Positions 1-8,258 of a stretch of 12,333 nt of DNA are shown in pieces. The position numbers and the translations under genes are program-made. Position 1 is the first letter of the stretch. Each line of letters begins with the position of its first letter. The notes under the pieces are model-generated. The model had not been told where the DNA came from. It saw only the letters and a list, made by a program, of their open reading frames with translations, and made no database searches. Origin of the DNA: Stenocarpella maydis (Eukaryota > Ascomycota > Sordariomycetes > Diaporthales > Diaporthaceae); NCBI GenBank assembly GCA_002270565.1, contig NQMI01000216.1, positions 15,051-27,383 of the forward strand, in the 5' to 3' direction.

Positions 1-846
1 TGCTAGTCTACTAACCACTCTAAAAAGGAGCGGAATAATACACAAGGCCAATACCTATAGGCATATAATAACCTCAATTAGGAACCTCTTCAAGGAGAGG
101 GCAAATTTCAGTCATTCATATTTAACTATAAGGGGGAGGACCCAGATCTTAACCATATAGAAGACCAACCATAGGATTCATAGGGCTCAGAGGATAAAGA
201 TACACCCCAACAGCACCTTATTAATACAGCATTCAATCACCACACAATAGGTAAAGATATCTACTCAGCTCCAAGAACAACTACTACAGAAAGCTTCATA
301 CTATATAACCCATATAGTATAATATATCAAGGGGAACTCTAAGATACTAGGGCAGCTAAATTTTCAATAATAGGGAAGCCCCAAGCACTAGCATATATAT
401 AAGAGAACCCTAGTATAACAATTAACTAGAAGAAGAATACAGCAAGAGTTAAGTTCAGATTAGCAGATATAATTACTTCTATTAGGATAATCAAGCTAAG
501 GAACTAACTTAAAGAGATAACCTACCATATTATAAATACCTTAACTCCATTCCTATTCTCACTATATAATGCTAATAGACTAAAGGCCTACTTCAATAAT
601 ACTGTAAATATCATCATATAAGGGAACACCTTACTCCCAGTCATACAAAAATGGGGACATACTTTCTTTAACCTCAGCCATACAGAGGCCGGAGCCTTCC
701 TTACCAAACCTCAGCTACAGCAACTTTATAGGCGCTTTAGCCATCCCCATACGGAGAAACTATACAGACTTCTCAGAAGTGCAGGGCATAACGATATTAA
801 GGAAGCCATTCTGGAGAGAATTGAGAAATTCTGCCACCACCGCCAG
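1..846 (+). pseudogene. Ty1/copia pol remnant: Gag zinc knuckle, protease, integrase zinc finger
   Basis: Decayed copia polyprotein read in the frame starting at base 1. Codon 1 is the third Cys of a Gag zinc knuckle, followed by WSTNH-like residues (W now TAG, His kept). The protease active site lies at 343-351, where the family DTG reads DTR, after GEL and a TAA codon, and is followed by AAKFS. The GAG-pre-integrase HHCC finger occupies about 742-843: His in SHP at 742-744, His in AGH at 787-789, and CHHR at 832-843, where the last Cys is Arg (CGC). Stops are TAA/TAG at positions where the family has Trp, Gln or Arg, as expected from RIP. The stretch is a gapless inverted copy of 8813-9658. 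Homology ends at about 846, just before the integrase core. The element continues left of the window. Not functional. Confidence 0.85.
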
Positions 847-1110
847 AATGCAAATGTCGTGCAAGGGAAGGGCAGCAACCATACACTCAGCCTCCTATCA
901 TATTTATACAAAGGTTAGAAATATAGTGAAGGAGGGGAAAGGGCTCATACAAACATTAATGCAGAGGGTAGTAAGAAGAGTCCGATTCATAAAGTTACCA
1001 GTCGGGAGAGTCACAATGCAGCAGCTAGCAATCGGGCCAGGCACAGAATTCAGAACGCTAAAGAGCAGCTCCAGTGAATAAGCACTACCCATTAGTAGAG
1101 GAACCAAGGG
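847..1110. other. Unmatched segment between copia finger and 3' block
   Basis: This 264-base stretch follows the point where homology to the right copia copy stops and precedes the shared 3' block. It has no counterpart elsewhere in the window. It still contains several CpG and TpG sites, so it is less decayed than 1-846. An open frame crosses it (779-1081, +), but that frame is not the copia frame and shows no domain I recognise. It may be a part of the family's 3' region that the right copy has lost, or foreign sequence joined by a deletion or insertion. It does not read as RNase H in any frame. Confidence 0.5.
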
Positions 1111-1723
1111 TGCCACCATAACAGATATAGGCCCAATAGGAGGTATAACAGGCAAGATAGGCAAACCATAAGGGCTGCAAGAAGAAGAGCGCAAGCCAGA
1201 AAACATCATACAAATAAGGAAATTTTATTAAACAAGTTAAAAAAGAAGAAGTAATTATACAAATACATACCAGAGGTTTATATATAAGTATATAGGTATT
1301 ATATAATAAAGAAAGGAAGAAGGAAAGAAAGAAAGAGAGAGAGAAAGAAGAAGAGGTTTTATATTAGGGAGGAAGCATATAACACTAGCATCCCTGGCTA
1401 GCAACAAGTTAGTTACACAAGTAAGTAACTCACAAAGGAGACATCTTACTAAGGATATACTTCTTTTGCTCCTTTTATATATATAAAAAGCTATAAAGTA
1501 AGAATAATAAGGGAAGTATAGGTAGTTAGAAGTAAAAGAGATATTAGATAATAACTAATATCAGCTAAGTAGTTAGAGGTTGCAAGCAGTATATAAAGTG
1601 AAAAGCAGCACAACCTATAGGAGGAGAGGAGGGGGATTTTACTAAAAAGGAAGGTATATAAGCAGTTCAACCTACTTAAAGGCTAAAAGGAAGATATATA
1701 ATCACAAAAGAAAAGATCCCCAG
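1111..1723 (+). repeat. 3' terminal block of the copia family, left copy
   Basis: This block lies directly upstream of the left 3' LTR and is the gapless reverse complement of 5525-6137. It has a long purine tract at 1308-1356 (GAAA and GA repeats). This is some 370 bases from the LTR and so is too far away to be the plus-strand primer. A shorter A/G-rich run ending near 1716 is the better candidate primer tract. No conserved domain is visible. One frame gives an Arg-rich reading ending in KLKKKK near 1243, present in both copies, but at this similarity all frames look conserved, so I do not call a protein. It is probably the 3' untranslated region or the end of the family's internal sequence. 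Confidence 0.65.
1308..1356 (+). repeat. Polypurine (GA)n-like tract
   Basis: A 49-base run of A and G only, with GAAA and GA units. The inverted partner at 5892-5940 is the matching polypyrimidine run with a longer (CT)n core. It is a simple-sequence tract inside the copia 3' block. Confidence 0.8.
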
Positions 1724-1928
1724 TATTAAAATAGCACTTAAGATCGCACATCAGTATGGAGACAAAGTGGCTTAATCAGCCACCTAGGTACCGCACGGAG
1801 GCCTTAAGCCCCTACCATATGCTTCCCCTCCCTCATTTCAGAACCTAAATAGATCATCAAATAACAGAACCAGTTCAACAACCACTGTACATACGTACCA
1901 ACAGCCATATGGCAAAGGCCATTCAACA
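1724..1928 (+). mobile_element. 3' LTR of the left copia copy (205 bp)
   Basis: One of three 205-bp copies, with 5320-5524 and 11172-11376. The ancestral ends are TGTTGG...CAACA-like; here the left end is decayed to TATTAA and the right end still reads TTCAACA. The body keeps the family core GCCACCTAGGTACCGCACGG. Relative to the other copies, the changes are G-to-A on the + strand only. The next five bases (TAAAG) do not repeat the five bases before the element, which lie outside the window, so a target duplication cannot be tested. Confidence 0.85.
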
Positions 1929-4900
1929 TAAAGAGAGATAAAGGGGAAGAAATAATTTATATACTGGTTAGTAAAAAGAGGTTAAAGGAGAAGCAAGAGA
2001 GGTAGAGCCTAGGAAATGAGTAATACAGTAAGGATTAGTAGAAAAGATAATAAAGTAGTAAATAAGTTACTTAATTAAGTAAATTACTTATCTCTTTTTT
2101 CGTTTTTGGTAAATTCCTTCTCCTTAGTAATTATAACCTCCTTATTAATCTTCTAATTAATCTTTCTTTTAAATCTTTAAGAATTTAAGATCTCCTTTCC
2201 CTTAGGCCTTTATTTTCTAAATTCCTTCTCTAATTAAAATATTCACTCTTTTAATTAAGTTTTACTAATTTAATACTACTATGTTAATAATACTTTTTTA
2301 ATTAAATTACCCTATTTATATAATTACAATATCTAGTTTAGGTTTAATAATTAAGAATAAAAAAGCTAAGGGCAAGGTAGAGTCTTTAGTATTTTATAGT
2401 ATCTTTAAAGTCTCCTCTCCTATCATAATCTCTTATAATAGAATTTATATATACTTAAAGTGAAACCTTATACTCTATAAGATTTAAGTTACTAAATATT
2501 ACCTTTATAAGGCCTTTCTTAAGGGTATTAATATTTATGAAGTTAAGGATTATAAGGGAAGTATTTATATCTAATAAACCCTGACAGTAATTAAGAAGTT
2601 TAACTTAATGAACTTCTTCATTTTCTTTCTAAAAGGAGATATTACTTCGAAGTTCTTATACTTATAATTTAATATAATACTTAAAGTAGGCCTTAATAAG
2701 GTTTTAATTAAAATAAATAAAACATATAATAAGAAGTATATATCTTAACTTTATAATAAAATATATTATTAATAGAGTTATCCTCTCATTATTAGTTTCT
2801 TTACTTATTATAATATAAACTTATATAAATATTATATAAAGTAAATACGGGTATTATATATTTAACTAAGTACTTACAGAATTCTTTTTATTATAATTCT
2901 CTTCTTTAAATATTCGTTACTTATAAACTTTTCTAATTAGTTTTATACTAATTATATTCATTATAACTTTAAGACAGCAAAGATATTTAAGCTTAGTTAT
3001 AACTCTATTTTTAAGGCTAGACTTAATCTAATTAATAAAGTAGCTTAAATACTAATTACTAAGCTTAAGCTAAGAGAGTTTACTAAGGTAGGTATTAAGA
3101 TAGATTTTAATAAGATTTCTAACTAGTCCCTTAATAATATTATTACATAGTAGCTAAGGAAGTTTAAATATAGGCTTATAGAGCTTAATCTATAGAAATA
3201 GAGTTAGGAGGGCTATATAATTATATTTAAATAGGGAGGGTTAAAATAAGAATTAAGAATAGTTAATTAGGCTAGAGTGATAGCTTTCTTTTTTAATAGT
3301 TATCTTACTTAAGCTATATAATGTCATAGTTTTATATATATATATCTATTTAAAAGAGCTAGGTATATTGAATCAATAGTACCTTATTAATCCTTATTAT
3401 TCTTTACTTTATAATCTTTTAACCTAAGGTTATTTAGGTTAATAATAGGAAAATCTATATACTAAAGCGCTTAAAGTAAATAATTATCTAAATTTAAGGC
3501 TTCTAAGGTAGTAATATTCTCTATATCGATACTATTTCAAGTATATAGCATTATCTAATTAGGTAAAGACTAGTAATAAATAGAGTTATTATAGTTTAAT
3601 ATAGTAAGGTGGAGGCTATTATTTAATATATTTAGGGAGGTATTATATCCAGCTATATTAAAAACTTTTCTTCTATTTTATAAATCTTAGATAGATTATC
3701 CTCCTAAACATGTAGAACCTTACGTTCTTATATATCCATGTTATTAATAAACTTCTTTAAAGGCTTAAATGAATATATTTCCTGATCTAGTAGTTTATCT
3801 AGGATCCTTAACTTATTTGTATTATTTAGCTTAATATCTTATATAATATATATGCTAAACTAATAGTATATTAGCTTTTATAATAAGGAATAATTAAAAT
3901 AAGGTTATCTTTCATAAGTAGGGCTAATGTAGAGAAGCCTTAATAAGTATTTTAGCTACCTACCCTTTTCCTTTATAAGGTAACTAATTCCTAAATATAT
4001 AATATATTATCTTTAAGGTTTAAAAGCAATTATAATTAATAATCTAAAGCCTAATTAAAGGTTTTATATAGTATCTATACTTATATATATTAAATAAGAA
4101 TATTTATTTTAATAAGCAAGATAGCATTGAATCTATAGAGGACATAGAATAGAGTTTTTCTATAGGATTAGGTTATAGATATCTAATTAGTAAAGAGTAT
4201 ATATAAAAGAATATACTTCTAGCTATTAATTCTTCTATTTAGTATTTTTCCTAAGGCTAAGGTAATATTGAACTACTAAAACTTAATAATACTATTTATC
4301 TTTAAATTATATATAAATATCTTAATTAAATATGCCTTAAAGTACTTAAAATATTTAATAAAGTTCCCTAGATTTTTATATTCTTTATTTATTATAAGTA
4401 ATATAGAAAATCCTTACTTGGAGCGCAAATTATTAATAAAGAATTATTTAATGCTTTTTAAGTTAGCTAATTATAAGGCTATTACTTTAACTCAGCCTAT
4501 AAGGTTCTAATATCCTTCTACTGTGTATTTATATCTCAGATTAAAGGAAAGGTACTATATATTAAGATAGATCTTTAAAATTGAAGCCATAATACTACAG
4601 GTATAATATCATTGTTATAAATCTTTATATATCATTTATTATATCTAGGGCACCCTATAATAGCTTTTTAATATCTAACTATATCCCTTTCTAATAGTAT
4701 ACACCTCTATCCTAATAATAGTTAGGTATTCCTAATACTTCTTTATCTTAAATTAAGGTTATTAATTACTCTTCTTCTTAAAGGATCTTTCTTAAGTTTC
4801 CTTTAAAGAATTCTATCTTATATAAAGAATTAAAAAGCCTTGTTTTTAAATATTAAAGCCATAACTAGATTTAGGAATATATTATACTAATTTTTAATAT

Positions 4901-5319
4901 TACTCTTATAATACCTATCCACTTTATTAAAAGGCCTAAATAGTTTTCTTAAGACTAAATCTATAATTAAGTTATTATTCCCTTTTCTATATTTAACTGT
5001 AAAGTTTTAATTCTTAATAACTATAAGCTATTAAATAATATAAGCTTTAGGGATTTATGAAGTAAATCATGTTAATTATTACATAAGAGTATTTAAATCT
5101 ACCTTTAAATAACGTAAATACTATATAAATAGAACCTAAGCAGCTTAATTATATGGAGTATAACTTACTATTCTTATTTTATAGTATTATAGAGTTTTTT
5201 AACTAAAATTTATATACTACTTTTATAATATATTAAATATTAAAATCTACCTCTAATTTATTTATGGTAGGAACTCCAGCCTTCTAAGCTTCTATTAATT
5301 ATAAGAATAATATTACTAC
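1929..5319. other. AT-rich, RIP-degraded segment of unknown origin
   Basis: 3.4 kb between the two convergent copia 3' LTRs. It is dominated by A, T and TpA, and by eye I count only about nine CpG sites. No open frame of useful length survives. The first 150 bases are purine-rich and contain a perfect 16-bp palindrome (2067-2082). Frame +1 from about 2362 can be followed to the LTR with stops that are almost all TAA/TAG (TGA at 2461 and about 4576). That fits an old coding element with RIP stops but is also what base composition alone would give. The opposite strand looks equally readable. I recognise no transposase, reverse transcriptase or host domain. Confidence 0.6.
2067..2082. repeat. 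Perfect 16-bp AT palindrome
   Basis: TTACTTAATTAAGTAA is its own reverse complement. In sequence this AT-rich such a palindrome may be chance; no function is assigned. Confidence 0.4.
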
Positions 5320-5524
5320 TGTTGAATGGCCTTTGCCATATGGCTATTAGTATGTATGTACAGTGGTTGTCGAACTGGTTCTGTTATTTGATGATCTATC
5401 TAGGTTCTGAAACGAGGGAGGGGAAGCATACGGTAGGGGCTTAAGGCCTCCATGCGGTATCTAGGTGGCTAACTAAGCCACCTCATCCCCATACTAATAT
5501 GCAATCCTAAGTACTATTCTAATA
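5320..5524 (-). mobile_element. 3' LTR of the right copia copy (205 bp)
   Basis: Read on the - strand, this is the downstream LTR of the element that starts at 11376. The inner edge TGTTGAATGG (5320) is intact and the other edge is decayed to TAATA. It is exactly as long as the other two copies. It shares GAATGG and the AGCATA block with the left LTR, where the 5' LTR at 11172-11376 has AAGTGG and AGAACA. The bases just outside (5315-5319, ACTAC) do not match those outside the 5' LTR (11377-11381, AAACT), so no target-site duplication is visible. Confidence 0.85.
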
Positions 5525-6137
5525 CTAGGGATCTTTTCTTTTATAATTATATATCTTCCTTTTAGCCTTTAAGCAGGTTGAATGACTTATATACCTTCCT
5601 TCTTAGTGAAATCCCCCTCCTCTCCTCCTGTAGGTTGTACTGCTTTTTACTTTATACACTGCTCGTGACCTCCAACCACTTAGCTAATATTAGTCGTTAT
5701 CCAACATCTCTTCTACTTCTAACCACCTATACTTCCCTTATTATCCTTACTCTATAGCTCTTTATATATATAGAAGGAGTAAAAGAAGCACATCCTTAGT
5801 AAGATGTCTCCTTTGTGAGTCACTCACTTGCATGACTAACTTATTGCTAGCTAGGGATGCTAGTGCTATATGCTTCCTCCCCAACATAAAACCTCTTCCT
5901 CTCTCTCTCTCTCTCTCTTTCTTCCCTTCTTCCTTTCTTTATCATATAACACCCATATACCTATATACAAACCTTTGGTATATATTTATATGATTACTTC
6001 TTCTTCTTTAACTCGTTTAATAAAATTTCCTTACTTGTATGATGTCTTTTGGCTCGCGCTCTTCTTCTTGCGGCCCTTATGGCTTACCCATCTCGCCTAT
6101 TGTACCTCCTATTAGGCCTGCATCTGTTGTAGCAGCT
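5525..6137 (-). repeat. 3' terminal block of the copia family, right copy
   Basis: Gapless inverted partner of 1111-1723, better preserved (TCGCGC, GCGGCC and several TpG sites remain). It holds the polypyrimidine run at 5892-5940. Upstream (higher coordinates) it joins directly to reverse-transcriptase coding sequence at about 6137, where the family would be expected to continue into the rest of RT and RNase H. Open frames here on either strand (about 5870-6115 and 6039-6416 on +) are by-products of the repeat and of the antisense of RT. Confidence 0.65.
5892..5940 (+). repeat. (CT)n polypyrimidine tract
   Basis: 49 bases of C and T only, including about nine consecutive CT units. It is the inverted equivalent of the purine tract at 1308-1356 within the copia 3' block. 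Confidence 0.85.
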
Positions 6138-7137
6138 TGTCCTTTTTGTATGAATAAGATGTTCTCTTCATCTAACTCAATCCTTCTACCATTGAATTCT
6201 ACCGGTTTTTCAGGTATTAGAACTTCCTTTAGCTTCACACGGAACTTTTTCTTTCTTAGCTTGTCTTCCTCCCTCTTAGAGAATATCAGTATTATAAAGA
6301 AGAAGGTATTATCCATCTATATCCCTAAGATGCTAAAGTCATACAGCCCATTAGTAGTAAATAGGAGGCATGGGTTATATATAAAGATCTTTATTTTTAG
6401 GGCCTCTGTATGGTAGGTGTGGTAGGTTTTATACTAATGCAGGTCTGCCTCGGCTAGGCCGTATAGTAGTTTCCTAATAATAAGGATTATATCTGGGGGG
6501 TATCTATCCCTAAGCTCCAGGGGTAGTTATGCAATAATCATATGGGTTAGTGCATCTTCAGCTTGAATATAGGCTTATATAATGTCCTATAGTTTGCCTT
6601 AGCATTCATATAATTGAATGAGTATTAGCTTTAGGGCTAGAATCAGTCTCTAGCTCATCCTCTAAATGGTTGGGGCCTGTATTAGTATTATATATTTCTA
6701 TTTATCTTTAAAGCCTTATATAAATAGCCTTAATTTCTTAATCAGCTTAATTAACCTATTCTTAACGTTTTATACCATTTATATATTAAAGATTCTCAGA
6801 TATCCATATATCTTCAGGTTGTATTTTGCAAATTTAAATATATCTTTGCTGGCTAGAGCATTAATCTTAAGGGCATTAGATTCTTTAAATAGCTTACCTG
6901 GGCTGGTAATGATGTTATCTTCCCTCAGCTTAATAGCCAGGTTATATAAGTCCCTTTCTTTTAGGTTAAGAAAGTAGTTGCTAGTAGTTATATAGTTAAC
7001 AGATATGTATATTATGCGGTTGCTCTCCTGGGTCTGCCTCACTGATTCAGCTGCACCTGGGTAGCTTCCTTCCTAGGCCTGCCTCTCTTTCTGGCTTGGA
7101 TTGGCTGTTATATGGTGATGGCTTCTCATATTCTGAA
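6138..7137 (-). pseudogene. Copia reverse transcriptase remnant
   Basis: Read on the - strand, one frame from about 7134 to 6138 gives a fungal copia-type RT with RIP stops. In order: an upstream linker; NLKERDLYNLAIKLRED near 6960; the start of the RT fold (SPGKLFKESNALKINAL); ILTQAPTIQR-like residues; AYIQAEDAL; the RKLLYGLAEA box near 6460; YNPCLLFTTNG; and the active-site loop at 6308-6313. There the family Asp-Asp pair reads Asp-Asn (MDNTFFF). It continues to KPVEFNGRRIEL and ends at QKGQ. Upstream, at 7069-7089, another frame encodes KRGRPRK. This is an AT-hook-like peptide often found just before RT in fungal copia, so a small frameshift probably lies near 7045-7065. The C-terminal end and RNase H are absent. 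Not functional. Confidence 0.85.
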
Positions 7138-7279
7138 GAATTTGTGCTATAGAATAGCATTCAGTTCAGCGTGTGTGTGTTTCAGCAGGGTCGCAGTATG
7201 GTGCTCTGAGGCGAATTCGGACGATTAACAATGATCTGGACAACTTTGTATTGAATTAAGTTGGGCTTCTATAAGCCCT

Positions 7280-7288
7280 CCTTATATA
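7280..7288 (-). promoter_or_regulatory. TATA box, left arm
   Basis: TATATAAGG on the - strand, the mirror of the right-arm box, followed downstream (7278-7263) by a GGGCTT/AAGCCC hairpin. It would drive transcription leftward, into the RT remnant. Confidence 0.5.
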
Positions 7289-7619
7289 CCCTCCAACATC
7301 GTCTCACCCCTGGGCACGCTGCAGTAGGCTCTGGTGCAAATTTGCAAATGCTGGAAAATTCGCCCTTCTAACACACCATCTTTAGTTCCAAGCAACCAGC
7401 CAACCATAGCCCTAGCAATACCCAAATTAAGTACATATAAACTTCAGAAATCAAGCTATCCAATGCACTAGGTCATATACTTTTTGGGTAAGAAATAAGG
7501 GTAATGCAGAGGTCTGAATTAAGGTGCAAATGCAGGCCAAAATAATCGACTCACGGCCACCAAACTCATCTTGCGTCACGCACGCACTGGGCGTACTTAG
7601 CGAAAATCGCCTGACTCGC

Positions 7620-7718
7620 AAGTCTAGGGTAACTCCTTGCTAGGAAGTCTAGGGTAACTCCTTACAACNGTTGTAAGGAGTTACCCTAGACTTCCTAGCA
7701 AGGAGTTACCCTAGACTT
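7620..7718. repeat. 25-bp-period direct repeats at the palindrome core
   Basis: In the right arm, AAGGAGTTACCCTAGACTT occurs at 7675-7693 and again at 7700-7718, a period of 25. The mirror copies lie at 7620-7638 and 7645-7663 in the left arm. Doubled motifs of this kind are common in LTR promoter regions; a binding role is only inferred. Confidence 0.7.
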
Positions 7719-8049
7719 GCGAGTCAGGCGATTTTCGCTAAGTACGCCCAGTGCGTGCGTGACGCAAGATGAGTTTGGTGGCCGTGAGTCGATTATTTTG
7801 GCCTGCATTTGCACCTTAATTCAGACCTCTGCATTACCCTTATTTCTTACCCAAAAAGTATATGACTTAGTGCATTGGATAGCCTGATTTCTGAAGTTTG
7901 TATGTACTTAATTTGGGCATTGCTAGGGCTATGGTTGGCTGGCTGCTTGGAACCAAAGATGGTGTGTTGGAAGGGCGAATTTTCCGGCATTTGCAAATTT
8001 GCACCAGAGCCGACCGCAGCGTGCCCAGGGGTGAGACGACGTCGGAGGG

Positions 8050-8058
8050 TATATAAGG
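8050..8058 (+). promoter_or_regulatory. TATA box, right arm
   Basis: TATATAAGG within a GC-richer context, about 375 bases from the arm start. One base later (8060-8075) is a 6-bp stem GGGCTT/AAGCCC with a 4-base loop, which would lie near the start of the transcript. It would drive transcription rightward, antisense to the copia integrase. It is a typical LTR-like core promoter by position; activity is not shown. Confidence 0.55.
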
Positions 8059-8059
8059 A

Positions 8060-8075
8060 GGGCTTACAGAAGCCC
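8060..8075 (+). other. Small hairpin beyond the TATA box
   Basis: GGGCTT, loop ACAG, AAGCCC. The left arm keeps the stem (7263-7278), although its loop differs by one transition. Confidence 0.5.
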
Positions 8076-8148
8076 AACTTAATTCAATACAAAGTTGTCC
8101 AGACCATTGTCAATCGTCCCAATTCGCCTCAGAGCACCATACTGCGAC

Positions 8149-8258
8149 CCTGCCGAAACACACACACGCTGAACTGAATGCTATTCTATAGCACAAATTC
8201 ATCCCTGCCGAAACACACACACGCTGAACTGAATGCTATTCTATAGCACAAATTCATC
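8149..8258 (+). repeat. Exact 55-bp tandem duplication
   Basis: 8149-8203 and 8204-8258 are identical, each starting CCTGCCGAAACACACACACG and ending AATTCATC. Only the first copy is matched in the left arm (7135-7189 region), so the second is extra to the palindrome. It abuts copia integrase sequence at 8259. Confidence 0.9.

Larger units (their letters stand above)
7135..8203. repeat. Large palindrome of two head-to-head LTR-like arms
   Basis: Left arm 7135-7668 and right arm 7670-8203 are reverse complements in exact register around a single N at 7669. The inner 197 bases of each arm (7472-7668 and 7670-7866) are identical. The outer 334 bases (to 7138 and 8200) differ at 17 sites, 15 of them transitions. 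Each arm reads outward from TGTAAGGAG, with a TATA box about 375 bases in and a transcript-start-like zone beyond, which resembles U3-R-U5 of an LTR. It interrupts the right copia element between integrase and RT. I do not recognise the family; a Gypsy-type LTR is one possibility. The open frames across it (7847-8077 on - and 7875-8177 on +) are not genes. Confidence 0.85.

Noticed and set aside
779..1209. Open frames 779-1081 (+), 904-1209 (-) and 726-911 (-)
   Set aside because: The first two cross the copia finger junction or the 3' block in frames other than the copia frame. They have no recognisable domain, and the similarity between copies is at the DNA level in all frames.
1308..1356. 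Purine run as the plus-strand priming polypurine tract
   Set aside because: It is about 370 bases from the LTR. The priming tract normally abuts the 3' LTR, where a shorter A/G-rich run exists.
5870..6416. Open frames on + (5870-6115 and 6039-6416), one low-complexity Ser/Leu-rich
   Set aside because: The first is a translation of the (CT)n tract and 3' block. The second is antisense to the RT remnant, whose - strand reading has the real motifs.
6666..6977. Open frame on + with hydrophobic, membrane-like sequence
   Set aside because: Antisense of the copia RT N-terminal region. Hydrophobicity follows from AT-rich composition.
7069..7089. KRGRPRK AT-hook motif as a host chromatin protein
   Set aside because: Similar motifs commonly precede RT in fungal copia polyproteins, and here it sits exactly in that position on the same strand. 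A frameshifted copia linker is the simpler reading.
7620..7718. Spaced direct repeats at the palindrome core as a CRISPR-like array
   Set aside because: Only two units per arm, with a 6-base interval, in a fungal LTR-like promoter region; there are no spacers of CRISPR length and no cas genes.
7875..8177. 100-codon open frame on + and an overlapping 76-codon frame on - (7847-8077) with a hydrophobic stretch
   Set aside because: Both lie inside the LTR-like right arm, cross its TATA box and repeats, and show no domain. Open frames are expected by chance in this GC-richer patch.
7135..8203. Palindrome as a pure fold-back sequencing artefact
   Set aside because: The outer arms differ at 17 sites with a biased pattern, so they are distinct copies. 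Only the identical core remains suspect.
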